DNA of 64,000 bases from Capnocytophaga haemolytica (GTDB lineage: Bacteria; Bacteroidota; Bacteroidia; Flavobacteriales; Flavobacteriaceae): contig NZ_CP014227.1 of the NCBI RefSeq assembly GCF_001553545.1, positions 1,904,501 through 1,968,500 of the forward strand. The letters are read 5' to 3'. Positions 9,695-19,339 of the stretch are shown here, piece by piece; position 1 is the stretch's first letter, and each line of letters begins with the position of its first letter. The position numbers and the translations under genes are program-made. Below the pieces are notes generated by a model. That model saw nothing but the letters and a program-made list of their open reading frames with translations, ran no database searches and was not told where the DNA came from.

Positions 9695-10279
9695 CTAAAA
9701 TAAAGCTTTAATATTCGTAGCAAAGAGTTTTACGGCGATCGCCAGCAAAATCACTCCGAAGAACTTGTGAATCACGCTGATGCCTTGCTTTCCGAGCAGG
9801 CGTTCGATCTTATTTGAGAGCTTGAGCACCACATACACAATGACGATGTTAATCAAAATGGCGACGATGATGTTTTCTGTTTCGTACTCGGCGCGCAATG
9901 ATAGCACGGTGGTCAAGGCACCTGCGCCAGCCACTATGGGAAAGGCGAGCGGCACGATCGAAGCGGTCTCAGGCTCGCTATCTTTGTAGAGGGTGATGCC
10001 AAGAATCATCTCTAAGGCTAAGAAAAACAGGATGAATGACCCCGCCACGGCAAACGACTCCACCGTTACTCCGAAGAGGTTCAAAATTTGCTTTCCTAAG
10101 AACAAAAATAGGATCAACAGCACCCCTGCTACAATGGCGGTCTTCTCTGACTCAATCTTGCCCGCTTTCTGCCGCAGGCTGATGATCAATGGTATGCTAC
10201 CAATAATATCAATCACTGCGAATAGCACCATTGTGGCAGAGATGATCTCCTTTCCACTAAAATTCAAATTATAATTCAT
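9695..10279 (-). CDS. MarC-family integral membrane protein
   Basis: A 194-residue inner-membrane protein with six hydrophobic segments, starting with MNYNLNFSGKEIISATMVLFAVIDIIGSIP, as in MarC/UPF0056 proteins. Their transport role is unproven. A longer reading frame starts at a TTG at 10300, but that codon lies inside the -7 promoter box (10298-10305), so the ATG at 10279 is chosen. It is first in the marC-kdsA-cca run. Confidence 0.87.
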   Translation of the reverse strand: MNYNLNFSGKEIISATMVLFAVIDIIGSIPLIISLRQKAGKIESEKTAIVAGVLLILFLFLGKQILNLFGVTVESFAVAGSFILFFLALEMILGITLYKDSEPETASIVPLAFPIVAGAGALTTVLSLRAEYETENIIVAILINIVIVYVVLKLSNKIERLLGKQGISVIHKFFGVILLAIAVKLFATNIKALF

Positions 10280-10297
10280 CTCAGTTGAAAATTTCGG

Positions 10298-10305
10298 CAA
10301 AAGTA
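10298..10305 (-). promoter_or_regulatory. -7 element of marC-kdsA-cca
   Basis: TACTTTTG on the minus strand, 19 nt upstream of the marC ATG. It rules out the upstream TTG start. No well-placed -33 TTG is seen. Confidence 0.55.
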
Positions 10306-10360
10306 ATAAAAAAATAGCACATAGAAAAATGATAACAAAAAGTTTTTAATTTATTGCCGA

Positions 10361-10476
10361 TTGGTAGTGTTCAAAGAATATAGGCTTGGCGAGGTGTGTT
10401 TTTGCTTGATGATGTGTTTAGATTTGAAATACACTGCTTTCCTCGAACCCACAACGGAGCTGTAACGGATGCCTAA
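10361..10476. other. Non-coding gap upstream of mfd; possible structured RNA
   Basis: The 280-nt gap between divergent marC and mfd holds a GC-richer core. Nested inverted segments are visible: ATAGGC (about 10380) with GCCTAA (about 10470), and just inside them CGAGG with CCTCG. Together they would make a long interrupted hairpin. The short open frames here look unlike proteins I know. It could be a small RNA or a degraded element. I cannot assign a family or strand. Confidence 0.25.
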
Positions 10477-10528
10477 CCTCACAAAAAAATTTCTCTGTGT
10501 ATTATACTTTATTTCTCTAAATAATTTG

Positions 10529-10536
10529 TACTTTTG
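10529..10536 (+). promoter_or_regulatory. -7 element of mfd
   Basis: TACTTTTG, 24 nt before the GTG start at 10561. The -33 region has no clear TTG. Confidence 0.5.
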
Positions 10537-10560
10537 CAACCTTAAAAAAACAGGAATCTT

Positions 10561-13500
10561 GTGAAAGAATTATTACAACAATTTGCAACCCGCAATAGCT
10601 ATAAATCACTGATAAATAACATAGAAGAAGGAAAAAACACCGCTGTGAAGGGCGTCGCAGGAGCTGCTTTCTCCTTTCTTATCGCAAATATCTTTCAACG
10701 CAAGGCGCGCCCTACCTTTGTGATGCTCAACGACAAAGAAGAAAGTGCCTATATCCTCAACGACCTCGAACGATTGCTCGGTGAGCAGTGCGTGCTCTTC
10801 TACCCAGATAGCTATCGCCGCCCTTACCAAATCGAGCAGACCGATAACGCCAACGTATTGCTGCGCGCTGAGGTGCTCAACCGTTTCTCCCAAAATAAAA
10901 ACACCATCGTGGTAACCTACCCCGAAGCACTCTTCGAGAAGGTAATCACACAAGGGCAATTAGAAAAAAATACCCTCTCAATAGCAAAAGGCGAGCAAAT
11001 TTCACTCGATTTCCTCAATGAAATCCTATTTTCATACCAATTTATTAGAACAGACTTCGTTACCGAGCCTGGTGAGTTCTCCATCCGTGGAGGTATCGTC
11101 GATGTTTTCTCATTTTCGAACAACGAACCCTATCGCATTGAGTTTTTTGGCAATGAAATTGAGAGTATCCGCACTTTTGATGTCGAAACACAACTATCCA
11201 CAGCGCAACTTAGCCAAATAAGCATCATACCTAACGTAGAAAACAAGCATTCTAACGAAATAAGACAAACATTTCTCGATTATTTGCCCGATGACACCCT
11301 TATATTCGCAAAAGATATGGATACTTTTGGCGAAAAAATCGATAAACTATTCAAAAAAGCCTCAGAAACCTACCAAACGCTGCCAAATGAAGTAAAACAC
11401 ATCACCCCAGAAGCCCTTTTCTGCCAAAAAGAAGAACTCCTATCGAGAATTGATACCCTACAACACATTTTTACAGGATTTTCAACAAGCTCGCTACCCC
11501 AAATAGACTTTCACACCGTACCACAACCCTCATTCGGAAAGCAATTTGGCCTGTTGGTGAACTATTTCAACGAAAAGCACGATCAAGGCTACGTAAATTA
11601 CCTATTATGCGCCTCCGAACAACAAGAAAAGCGTTTTCGCGACATATTTGAGGAACTTCAACAGAGCGTTCACTATAAAACTTTCGTACTTTCCCTCCAC
11701 GCAGGCTTTATCGACCTGGAAAATCACTGTAATATCTTCACCGACCACCAATTTTTTGAGCGATACCACAAATTTTCCCTCAAAAATGGGTACGCCAAGA
11801 AGCAAGCCATCACCATTAAGGAACTTTTGCAACTGCAAGTAGGTGATTACGTAACACATATCGATCACGGCATAGGCAAATTCGCTGGTTTGCAGAAAAT
11901 AGACGTCGGTGGGAAGATGCAAGAGGCTATCAAACTCATCTATGGCGACCGTGATGTGCTCTTTGTCAGCATTCACGCCCTACATAAGATCACTAAATAC
12001 AACGGAAAGGACGGTGCACCTCCAAAAATCTACAAATTAGGCTCCAACGCCTGGAAAGCACTCAAACAAAAGACCAAAGCACGCGTCAAAGAGATCGCTT
12101 TTAACCTCATTCAGCTATATGCAAAGCGAAAAGAGGCTAAAGGTTTCGCTTTTTCGCAAGATTCATACCTTCAGAACGAGCTTGAAGCCTCTTTTCTCTA
12201 TGAAGACACCCCCGATCAGAGTAAAACCACCGAAGAAGTGAAGAATGATATGCAAAGCGACCGTCCTATGGATCGATTAATCTGTGGTGATGTCGGATTT
12301 GGGAAGACCGAAGTAGCTATCAGGGCAGCTTTTAAGGCAGTTGACAACGGAAAACAAGTCGCCGTGCTTGTTCCTACCACCGTTCTCGCCTTTCAGCACT
12401 ACAAAACCTTCACTTCACGACTGAAAGACCTCCCCGTACGCGTGGAATACCTCAATCGCTTCCGAACTCTTAAAAAAAAGAGCCAAATACTCAAAGATTT
12501 AGCCTCTGGGCAGATCGATATCCTCATTGGCACCCATCAAATCGTCGGCGAGAAGGTCATTTATAAAGATTTAGGCCTACTTATCGTCGATGAAGAGCAA
12601 AAATTTGGCGTAAATACCAAGGATAAGCTCAAAACCTTAAAAGAAAACTTAGATGTGCTGACCCTTACCGCCACACCCATCCCTCGAACGCTGCAATTCA
12701 GCCTAATGGCAGCCCGAGACCTCTCAGTGATCAATACGCCACCCCCAAACCGCTACCCAATCGATAGTCAGCTCATAAATTTCGATGAAGAAACCATCAG
12801 AGACGCCATTGTTTATGAAATTCAGCGTGGTGGACAGGTGTTTTTTATGCATAATCGTGTTGAAAACATCCAAGAACTCGCGGGGATCCTTTCTCGGCTT
12901 GTTCCAGAGGCAAAAATAGCCGTCGGACACGGACAAATGGACGGTAAAAAGCTCGAAGAAACAATGCTTAGGTTTATGGATGGCACTTACGACGTGCTTG
13001 TGGCGACTACCATCATTGAAAGTGGCTTAGATGTGCCCAATGCCAACACCATCTTCATAAATAATGCGCATAACTTCGGCCTTTCCGATCTACATCAGAT
13101 GCGTGGGCGTGTGGGGCGAAGCAATAAGAAGGCTTTTTGCTATTTTATAACCCCTCCGCTCTCATCGATGAGTGAAGATGCCCGTCGGCGTATGGAAGCC
13201 ATCTCTCAGTACACTGATCTTGGCAGCGGACTGAATATTGCCCTCAAAGATCTCGAAATCCGCGGTGCTGGCGACCTTCTTGGAGGGGAACAAAGCGGAT
13301 TTATCAACGAAATAGGCTTCGACACCTATCAAAAGATATTGCAGGAGGCAATTACCGAGCTTAAAGAGCAAGATTTTGCCGATATTTACGGCGTTGAAGA
13401 GGAAAACTACCGAACCGACACCCAGATAGACACCGATTTTGAGCTACTTTTCCCCGATACGTATATCAATCGCGTTGCCGAACGCCTTAATTTGTATAAC

Positions 13501-13875
13501 GAACTGAGCAACCTCACCGATGAGGTGCAATTGCAGCAATATGAGCATAACCTTATCGATCGTTTTGGTAAATTACCCCCACAAGCAGTCGATCTCCTTA
13601 CGAGTGTACGCCTAAAATGGCTTGCTTCATCCTTAGGAATGGAAAAATTAGTGATGAAATTGGGTAAAATGACCGCTTATTTCATTTTCAACCCCGAAAG
13701 TAAGTTCTATCAAGGCTCCGTTTTCCAAAATATACTGCAATATGCGCAACATCACCCCTCCGTTTGCCATATACAAGAGAAAGAAACCCGAGGAGGACTG
13801 CGTCTTCTTATGATTTTCGACCATATAAAGAGCGTTCAACAAGCATTATCGGTAATGCAAGCCATCAAAAAGTAA
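10561..13875 (+). CDS. mfd: Transcription-repair coupling factor Mfd
   Basis: A 1,104-residue ATPase that removes stalled RNA polymerase at lesions and recruits the UvrABC excision system. In order: UvrB-like N-terminal region (about 1-350), RNA-polymerase interaction domain around VGDYVTHIDHGIGKF (about 422-436), the helicase-type translocase with Walker A GDVGFGKTE (about 576-584) and Walker B LLIVDEEQKFG (about 675), TATPIPRTLQFSL, the helicase C lobe with GRVGRSNKKAFCY, and the C-terminal TRCF domain. Start is GTG at 10561. It is followed by a terminator and then by the 21-bp repeat array, so it is probably a single-gene unit. Confidence 0.96.
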   Translation: MKELLQQFATRNSYKSLINNIEEGKNTAVKGVAGAAFSFLIANIFQRKARPTFVMLNDKEESAYILNDLERLLGEQCVLFYPDSYRRPYQIEQTDNANVLLRAEVLNRFSQNKNTIVVTYPEALFEKVITQGQLEKNTLSIAKGEQISLDFLNEILFSYQFIRTDFVTEPGEFSIRGGIVDVFSFSNNEPYRIEFFGNEIESIRTFDVETQLSTAQLSQISIIPNVENKHSNEIRQTFLDYLPDDTLIFAKDMDTFGEKIDKLFKKASETYQTLPNEVKHITPEALFCQKEELLSRIDTLQHIFTGFSTSSLPQIDFHTVPQPSFGKQFGLLVNYFNEKHDQGYVNYLLCASEQQEKRFRDIFEELQQSVHYKTFVLSLHAGFIDLENHCNIFTDHQFFERYHKFSLKNGYAKKQAITIKELLQLQVGDYVTHIDHGIGKFAGLQKIDVGGKMQEAIKLIYGDRDVLFVSIHALHKITKYNGKDGAPPKIYKLGSNAWKALKQKTKARVKEIAFNLIQLYAKRKEAKGFAFSQDSYLQNELEASFLYEDTPDQSKTTEEVKNDMQSDRPMDRLICGDVGFGKTEVAIRAAFKAVDNGKQVAVLVPTTVLAFQHYKTFTSRLKDLPVRVEYLNRFRTLKKKSQILKDLASGQIDILIGTHQIVGEKVIYKDLGLLIVDEEQKFGVNTKDKLKTLKENLDVLTLTATPIPRTLQFSLMAARDLSVINTPPPNRYPIDSQLINFDEETIRDAIVYEIQRGGQVFFMHNRVENIQELAGILSRLVPEAKIAVGHGQMDGKKLEETMLRFMDGTYDVLVATTIIESGLDVPNANTIFINNAHNFGLSDLHQMRGRVGRSNKKAFCYFITPPLSSMSEDARRRMEAISQYTDLGSGLNIALKDLEIRGAGDLLGGEQSGFINEIGFDTYQKILQEAITELKEQDFADIYGVEEENYRTDTQIDTDFELLFPDTYINRVAERLNLYNELSNLTDEVQLQQYEHNLIDRFGKLPPQAVDLLTSVRLKWLASSLGMEKLVMKLGKMTAYFIFNPESKFYQGSVFQNILQYAQHHPSVCHIQEKETRGGLRLLMIFDHIKSVQQALSVMQAIKK

Positions 13876-13913
13876 AAATAAAAATTGATTTTGTGTAATT
13901 AGCGTTTTAAAAG

Positions 13914-13944
13914 CGATGTTTATTAAATAAGCATCGTTTTTTTT
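13914..13944 (+). terminator. mfd terminator
   Basis: The arms CGATGTTTATT and AATAAGCATCG form a tight stem with one G-U pair, followed by eight T residues (13937-13944). It lies 39 nt after the mfd stop. Confidence 0.8.
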
Positions 13945-13986
13945 ATAAAATAAAATAATTTTACTACATTTTCTTACATAAATTAA

Positions 13987-14217
13987 TCAACGTCCTATCA
14001 AAATTACCCAACAACCTATCGTAATTACCCAACAACCTATCCAATTTACCCAACGTCCTATCAAAACTAACCAACAACCTATAAAAATTAATCAACGTCC
14101 TATCAAAGTTATCAAATTACCTATAAAAATTACCCATTATCCTATAAAAATTATTCAACGTTCTATAAAAATTACCAAACGTTCTATCGTTTTGATAGGA
14201 GTTCCTATAAAAAAGAT
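13987..14217. repeat. Degenerate 21-bp tandem array (11 units)
   Basis: Eleven head-to-tail units of exactly 21 bp, starting at 13987, 14008, 14029 and so on to 14197. Each carries a conserved CCTAT-type core about 8 nt into the unit, flanked by CAAC on the left and an A/T-rich AAAATTAC on the right. No two units are identical. The array fills the gap between the mfd terminator and the convergent hypothetical gene. It is not a CRISPR array: there are no constant repeats separated by unique spacers. Confidence 0.88.
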
Positions 14218-14282
14218 AGGAGCAGCAATAAAAATGATTGCTGCTCCTCATTCATTAATAATATAAATACCAAAAATGATAG

Positions 14283-14798
14283 CTATTCGGGTTTTAATTG
14301 GAGGTCGTTGATTTTATTATCTCCGTCTTTGGACGTTTCTTTAGCGGATTTCCCTTTGGGGAATCGCTTGCTGAGGTTGTCGAAGATGGTTTTGGCTTCC
14401 GTATCTCCCGCTTTGGCTGCTAATTTGATGCTGCCGTAGTAAAGAAGTGCCAATTTGTAGGCTTCGTGCCCTGCGATCATCAAAGTATCTTTGAGGATGC
14501 CTGCCAATTGCTCGCAAGTGAAGCTCAAAGGTGTAAGCGACTGGTGCGCACGGAAGTCATGCTGCAAATCTTCCTTCTTCATCACTGCTGGAATGAACTT
14601 AGGGTTCAAATTGGTGTACTCAACCACCTTACTTACGAAGGCGAGCGTCTTATCACTCATCTTCGCCAAGGATCTTTTTTCCTCAGTGGACAAATTTTCA
14701 GTGTAAGGAGCTAATAATTCCTTGATTTCCTTAAACTTTTCTGATACTTGTGTGATTACCTCTTGAGGTATCTCTGTGTTTAATCGATTTACTGCCAT
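14283..14798 (-). CDS. Conserved hypothetical protein (about 170 aa, Bacteroidota type)
   Basis: A 171-residue soluble, mostly helical protein with no signal peptide or membrane segment. The central part (AKMSDKTLAFVSKVVEYTNLNPKFIPAVM) and the segment KDTLMIAGHEAYKLALLYYGSIKLAAKAGDTEAKTIFDNLSKRF look like a family of short uncharacterised proteins I associate with many Bacteroidota. The tail is charged and disordered-looking. I do not know its function. It stands alone, with the 21-bp array after its stop codon and its own -7 element (14891-14898) upstream, leaving an 86-nt leader. Confidence 0.7.
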   Translation of the reverse strand: MAVNRLNTEIPQEVITQVSEKFKEIKELLAPYTENLSTEEKRSLAKMSDKTLAFVSKVVEYTNLNPKFIPAVMKKEDLQHDFRAHQSLTPLSFTCEQLAGILKDTLMIAGHEAYKLALLYYGSIKLAAKAGDTEAKTIFDNLSKRFPKGKSAKETSKDGDNKINDLQLKPE

Positions 14799-14890
14799 TT
14801 TTATAAAATTCTTTATGTATTAAACTTAAATATTGTTATAATTATATAGGTGAAGCACGCTATAAAAGAGGTGCCTCATTAATTACACTA

Positions 14891-14898
14891 CAAAGGTA
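14891..14898 (-). promoter_or_regulatory. -7 element of the hypothetical gene at 14.3 kb
   Basis: TACCTTTG on the minus strand. The -33 region has no clear TTG. Transcription would start near 14884. Confidence 0.5.
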
Positions 14899-14961
14899 AG
14901 TAAAAAATAGATACGAACCTAATTTTTTTATGAAAAAAGTCGATAAAAAATTGTCCTTTGG

Positions 14962-15402
14962 CTATTCAGGATAGATCTGTTTGAGTGCTTTTACATACAC
15001 GTTTACCCTTTTATCCTTAAAGCCTTCGCTCTCATAGAGGTTGATAGCAGCTTGATTGTCAGGCGAGGAGAACAAAAGTATCTCACCCAGCCCCAATTGC
15101 TTTCCTTTGGCAATCAATTGCTCGACGAGCTGCCTTCCGATCTGCTTGCCGCGCACGGAAGCATCGACCACTACATCTTCAATCCAGCCTTTGTATCCCG
15201 AAGTAACCTTGTAGACCGCCATTGATGCCATCGCGAGCAATCTTTTATCCTCGATGTAGCCCACGATGTAGGGCGCCTTGCTCTCATCCTCGAAAAGCTC
15301 GTTGAGCGGTTGCTGAAACCTGCGGCTCAACTGGGCGAATAAGCGATGGGCATCGTCAACCATCTGTGGAGTTAGCATATCCTTAGTTATAAATGTAATC
15401 AT
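14962..15402 (-). CDS. GNAT-family N-acetyltransferase
   Basis: A 146-residue single-domain acetyltransferase. Acetyl-CoA-binding motif A is seen as VVVDASVRGKQIGRQLVEQLI (first 20 residues about 77-96, with the R/Q-x-x-G-x-G/A-type loop), followed by NQAAINLYESEGF near 115-127, the usual motif B. The acceptor is unknown. It begins 12 nt after the pyrF stop codon and is probably the second gene of that transcript. The link to pyrimidine synthesis is positional only. Confidence 0.85.
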   Translation of the reverse strand: MITFITKDMLTPQMVDDAHRLFAQLSRRFQQPLNELFEDESKAPYIVGYIEDKRLLAMASMAVYKVTSGYKGWIEDVVVDASVRGKQIGRQLVEQLIAKGKQLGLGEILLFSSPDNQAAINLYESEGFKDKRVNVYVKALKQIYPE

Positions 15403-15414
15403 CTCAATAATTTT

Positions 15415-16221
15415 TTAGTGAATCCAACGTGCCATAGCCTCTTGCAGCTCTCTGGCTTTAATAGCCGCCACTGCGGCAAAGTCCTCCCCGTGCGAAGCAT
15501 AGATAATCCCCCGCGAGGAGTTGATAAGCAGCCCAAAATGTTTGTTAAGGGCATTTTCGCACACCTCATCCACGCTTCCCCCTTGGGCACCGACCCCAGG
15601 AACGAGCAAAAAGTGCTCTGGAATGAGCGCGCGCACCTCTTTTAAGTGCTCAGCCTTGGTCGCACCAACCACATACATCAAATTTTGACTGTTTTTCCAC
15701 GTGAGTGAGGTGCGAATCACCTTTTTATAGAGCGCATCTTTATCCGTTTTTTGCAGCTGGAAGTCCGCCGCGCCCTCATTGGAGGTCAAAGCCAGCAGAA
15801 TGGTGTTTTTACCTTCGTATTCGAGGAAAGGTTCGACGGAATCGCGCCCCATATAGGGGGCAACGGTAACGCTATCGAACTTAAGGTCAGTGAAAAACGC
15901 CTTGGCGTACATCGCCGCAGTGTTGCCGATGTCGCCTCGCTTGGCGTCGGCAATAGTAAAGAGCTGCGGGTAGAAAACATTGAGGTAATCGACAGTGTGT
16001 TTGAGTGCCTGCCATCCTTCGAGCCCCTGCGCCTCGTAAAAAGCTACGTTAGGCTTGTAAGCCACGGCATAAGGCGCCGTCGCATCGATAATCGCCTTGT
16101 TAAAAGCGAAGATAGGGTCGGGCTCAGTGAGCAAAAACGGTGGTATTTTGGACATATCGGTGTCCAAACCCACGCAAAGCAACGATTTTTTAGCACGTAT
16201 CTGTGCAATTAATTCTTCCAT
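15415..16221 (-). CDS. pyrF: Orotidine 5'-phosphate decarboxylase (type 2)
   Basis: A 268-residue enzyme for the last step of UMP synthesis, decarboxylating OMP in the cytoplasm. It shows [14 protein letters not shown] near the start, [23 protein letters not shown] (about 86-108) with the catalytic DxKRxDI motif, and [14 protein letters not shown] near 213-226, all typical of the longer type 2 enzymes. It is first in a two-gene unit with the acetyltransferase. The promoter lies about 140 nt upstream, so the mRNA has a long leader with stem-loop potential. Confidence 0.94.
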   Translation of the reverse strand: MEELIAQIRAKKSLLCVGLDTDMSKIPPFLLTEPDPIFAFNKAIIDATAPYAVAYKPNVAFYEAQGLEGWQALKHTVDYLNVFYPQLFTIADAKRGDIGNTAAMYAKAFFTDLKFDSVTVAPYMGRDSVEPFLEYEGKNTILLALTSNEGAADFQLQKTDKDALYKKVIRTSLTWKNSQNLMYVVGATKAEHLKEVRALIPEHFLLVPGVGAQGGSVDEVCENALNKHFGLLINSSRGIIYASHGEDFAAVAAIKARELQEAMARWIH

Positions 16222-16356
16222 AATGTAAATTTTTAACTATCCACAGAAGGATTACCCCTACACCGAGATAAAGACGAGGTTTTGCCCTCGGATAGGTCGG
16301 ATAACGACTGAAAAACAGCCGACTACCTTATGCGGATCTGTTATTGATAATGTTTA
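16222..16356 (-). promoter_or_regulatory. Long leader of pyrF mRNA
   Basis: Transcription from 16363-16394 should leave about 135 nt before the pyrF ATG. The leader holds GTCGG/CCGAC arms around 16285-16320 and a small GAGG/CCTC hairpin near 16270. No known pyrimidine-responsive element could be recognised. This may be a regulatory leader or simply a long untranslated region. Confidence 0.3.
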
Positions 16357-16362
16357 ACACCG

Positions 16363-16394
16363 CAAAGGTAAATATTTTTTTGCGTCCGACCAAA
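16363..16394 (-). promoter_or_regulatory. Promoter of pyrF-acetyltransferase
   Basis: Minus strand TTTG (16394-16391), 20 nt, TACCTTTG (16370-16363): a full match to the Bacteroidota consensus. Confidence 0.75.
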
Positions 16395-16446
16395 TAAAAA
16401 GGAAGAAAAATGATATTAAATGAAGAAAAACGTCTCCGAAAGGTTG

Positions 16447-19224
16447 CTATTTTATTTTTTCTAAGTACTCTGAAGGGCTTTCTGAATAGAAGTCCTTGAA
16501 GCATTTTGCGAAATAGGACGGCGAAGAGAAACCCACCTCATAAGCGACTTCAGAAATGCTCTTGCTTTTAGTGTTCAGCAGTTGACGAGCGTACTTCACC
16601 CTGATGATTCGGATAAGCTCGTTGGGCGTGTACTCGGTAAGGGTTTTAATCTTGCGGTAGAGCGCCGAACGCGATAAGCCCATCTCGTCCGAGAGCTCAT
16701 CTACGCTCAATTCTGGGTTGGAGAGGTACTTCTCAACGCAGGCGGTGAACGCGGTTATGAAGTCCTGCTCCATTTTTCCAAGAGTATCGCCCTTAGTTTC
16801 ATTGACCAAGAAGTTGCTAAAGGTCTCGCGGATCTGTTTTCGGGTCTCGATGAGCTTCCGAACGCGGGTTTTCAGCAGAGAAGCGTTGAAAGGCTTTGCA
16901 ATATAAGCATCTGCGCCGCTTTCAAAGCCCAATTGCTTCTGCGTATCCAAAGCGTACGCCGTAAGCAATACCACAGGGATGTGATTGGTAGAGAAATTGC
17001 TCTTTACCAGCTTGCAAAGGTCGAAACCATCCTGCAAAGGCATCAAAACATCGCTGATGATGATGTCAGGAAGGAACTTTTTAGCATATTCAAAGCCTTC
17101 TTCGCCATTTTCAGCCTCTACAACTGTGTATTCTTCAGAAAGTAGGTACTTAATAAACTTCCTCATATCAGAATTATCCTCAACGATGAGTACTGTAGGC
17201 TTCTCACTGTCGTTTTTAGGGGTATTGAGTGTCGTAAACGCTAACTTTTCGCTTTTTACAGCTCCTTCGGGCAATAAATCTAAGTGAGCATCGATATAAC
17301 TCGACTCGTAGGCATCATTTTGAGCAATCTCCTTCTGCAAAAAAGGCAAACACACTGTGAAAGTCGTTCCTTGCTGCTCAGAACTTTCCACCGACACCTT
17401 TCCATTATGCGAAAGCACCAATGCTTGCACTAACGCCAGCCCAATTCCAGAGCCTTCACTGTGAGGATTTACCTTGTAAAAGTGTTCAAAAACATCGGCG
17501 AGCTTATCTTCAGGAATGTAAGATCCCGTATTGAAGACTTTCAGGACAGCAAAAGCCTCGCCGTCAATAAGTTCTTTATGGATACTGATAGAAATCTTTC
17601 CGCCAGAAGGGGTAAACTTAATCGCGTTGGAGAAAAGATTGAAGTAAATCTTCTCAACCTTCTCCTTATCGAAGACCATTTCGAAGGAGGTGTCCTCTTC
17701 TGCTGAAAAATCAAACGATATTTGCTTCTGACGCATCGAATTTTCAAAAAAAGTATTCATTTCGATGAGAAACATCTTCAAATTACCCCGAGTGAAGTAC
17801 ATTTTTAGCTTGCCGTTCTCGTAACTTCTAAATTCTATAATCTCAGAGATGAGATGCAAGAGTCGGTGGCTGTTTTTCTTGATGAGAAACAGGAGATTGC
17901 GTTCCTCTTCACTAAAAGAACGCCTGCCAATGAGCGAATCCACAGGACCTAATATCAAAGAGAGTGGCGTTTTGAACTCGTGCGATATGTTCGTGAAGAA
18001 CAATAGCTTTGCTTGGGTAGCTTCTTCTAATTGTTTGGATATTTTTTCTAAGTTTTCCTTCTGTTCTTGAAGTGTTTCAGCTTGTTTTTGTATTTCGAGG
18101 TTCTGTTTTGCAAGTTTTTCGTTCGTTTTGCTCTTTAAATAATAGGCTCGTATGGATAAAAGGAAGAATAAAGTAGTAAAACCGATCGCAATGAGGGCAA
18201 TATATACCAGAGAACGCTGGTTTGTATAGCGAACGAGACTCTCAGAGAGCTGTCCGTTGATAGCATCGATGCGTTGCTGCTTCTGTGCGATCTGTTCGGT
18301 TTGCAATTGCTGAATGCGCACATTGCTTTTATCTATCACGGCTGTATTTAGGATATTCTCACGCTCAAAAGGCTCTTTTTTGAGTATTTTTAATGCCAAT
18401 TCAATCACTTTATCGCCGCCTGTTGGGTAAATAAAGGAAGCATCTTCTACATCGTGCTGAATATTCTTCAAACCGACCTCCTGCAAGGCATCAATTCCTA
18501 TGATGAAGGGCATTTTTCCACTCAAATGCATCAAAGATTCGTGCACTCCTTCCGCCATTGGATCGTTCATTGCAAAAACAAGATCTACTTTTGGAAAATT
18601 TTCCTTTAAAGCAACTTCCATCGCCTCTGTGGCTGCTGCTTTTTGATAGTTCCCAAATAATTCTGCGACGATCTTAATATCAGGATAAGCACTCAGTGCA
18701 TCGATAAAGCCCTTATGACGCTCTGTATCGGAGGTAGCACCGCGAGTTCCGCGCATTTCGAGTATATTTCCCTTGCCTTTGAGCGTTCCTGCGGCGTATA
18801 AGCCTGCTTCTTTGCCTATTTGATAGTTATTTGCACCAACATACGCCGTAAAATCGTCAGAATCGATCTTTCTATCGACTAAAATAACAGGAATACCGCT
18901 GTTGTAAGCCTTTTTTAACACGGGTGTACACGCTTTTGACTCGTTGGGTGATACAATAAGCAAATCTACACCTCTATTAATAAGTTCATCGATGTCGGCG
19001 ATCTGTTTTTCAGTATTATCACGTACGCTACGAATGATAAGCTCTATTGGCTCTTGCGAAAGGCTCGCCTCACGCTTGAGTTCGTCATTCATCGTCTGAC
19101 GCCAGAGATCTTCGCTGCATTGTGAGACTCCTATCACATATTTTGACTTCTTTTCCTCCTTACAAGCTCCTATCAGAAGTGCAAAAAGCACCATTATGGC
19201 ATAAAATACTATTTTTTTCATCAT
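16447..19224 (-). CDS. Hybrid two-component system sensor/regulator of the fructan locus
   Basis: A 925-residue one-protein two-component system. Residues 1-21 are a signal with a lipobox-like IGAC. Residues 28-300 form a type I periplasmic sugar-binding domain. A membrane helix spans about 338-361, then a coiled coil, the histidine kinase core with H415 (NISHEF), ATPase N533 (NLFSNAIKF) and GSGIGL (591-596), a receiver with D725 and K777, and a C-terminal AraC-type helix-turn-helix (about 820-925). This architecture matches the Bacteroides thetaiotaomicron fructan sensor BT1754, whose periplasmic domain binds free fructose. By homology and context this protein should sense fructose and activate the adjoining locus. 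It is separated from the kinase gene by a terminator, so it is probably transcribed independently. No clear promoter box was found in the short gap. Confidence 0.92.
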   Translation of the reverse strand: MMKKIVFYAIMVLFALLIGACKEEKKSKYVIGVSQCSEDLWRQTMNDELKREASLSQEPIELIIRSVRDNTEKQIADIDELINRGVDLLIVSPNESKACTPVLKKAYNSGIPVILVDRKIDSDDFTAYVGANNYQIGKEAGLYAAGTLKGKGNILEMRGTRGATSDTERHKGFIDALSAYPDIKIVAELFGNYQKAAATEAMEVALKENFPKVDLVFAMNDPMAEGVHESLMHLSGKMPFIIGIDALQEVGLKNIQHDVEDASFIYPTGGDKVIELALKILKKEPFERENILNTAVIDKSNVRIQQLQTEQIAQKQQRIDAINGQLSESLVRYTNQRSLVYIALIAIGFTTLFFLLSIRAYYLKSKTNEKLAKQNLEIQKQAETLQEQKENLEKISKQLEEATQAKLLFFTNISHEFKTPLSLILGPVDSLIGRRSFSEEERNLLFLIKKNSHRLLHLISEIIEFRSYENGKLKMYFTRGNLKMFLIEMNTFFENSMRQKQISFDFSAEEDTSFEMVFDKEKVEKIYFNLFSNAIKFTPSGGKISISIHKELIDGEAFAVLKVFNTGSYIPEDKLADVFEHFYKVNPHSEGSGIGLALVQALVLSHNGKVSVESSEQQGTTFTVCLPFLQKEIAQNDAYESSYIDAHLDLLPEGAVKSEKLAFTTLNTPKNDSEKPTVLIVEDNSDMRKFIKYLLSEEYTVVEAENGEEGFEYAKKFLPDIIISDVLMPLQDGFDLCKLVKSNFSTNHIPVVLLTAYALDTQKQLGFESGADAYIAKPFNASLLKTRVRKLIETRKQIRETFSNFLVNETKGDTLGKMEQDFITAFTACVEKYLSNPELSVDELSDEMGLSRSALYRKIKTLTEYTPNELIRIIRVKYARQLLNTKSKSISEVAYEVGFSSPSYFAKCFKDFYSESPSEYLEKIK

Positions 19225-19262
19225 AAATATCTCCTTATTGCATTAGGATTGTATTATTTCGC

Positions 19263-19301
19263 AAAAAACACCCTCCTTTATCCATAAGAAGGGTGTTTTT
19301 T
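19263..19301 (-). terminator. Terminator after the fructokinase gene
   Basis: A 12-bp perfect stem (19263-19274 with 19290-19301; core ACACCCT/AGGGTGT) ends in a T-run on both strands. It lies between the fructokinase stop and the sensor start. Confidence 0.85.
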
Positions 19302-19339
19302 ATTAATTATTAATACTACCACACCATATTTTTTGCTTT

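Noticed and set aside
13987..14217. Possible CRISPR array after mfd
   Set aside because: Units are contiguous 21-mers that all vary, with no constant repeat and no unique spacers. No cas gene is in the window.
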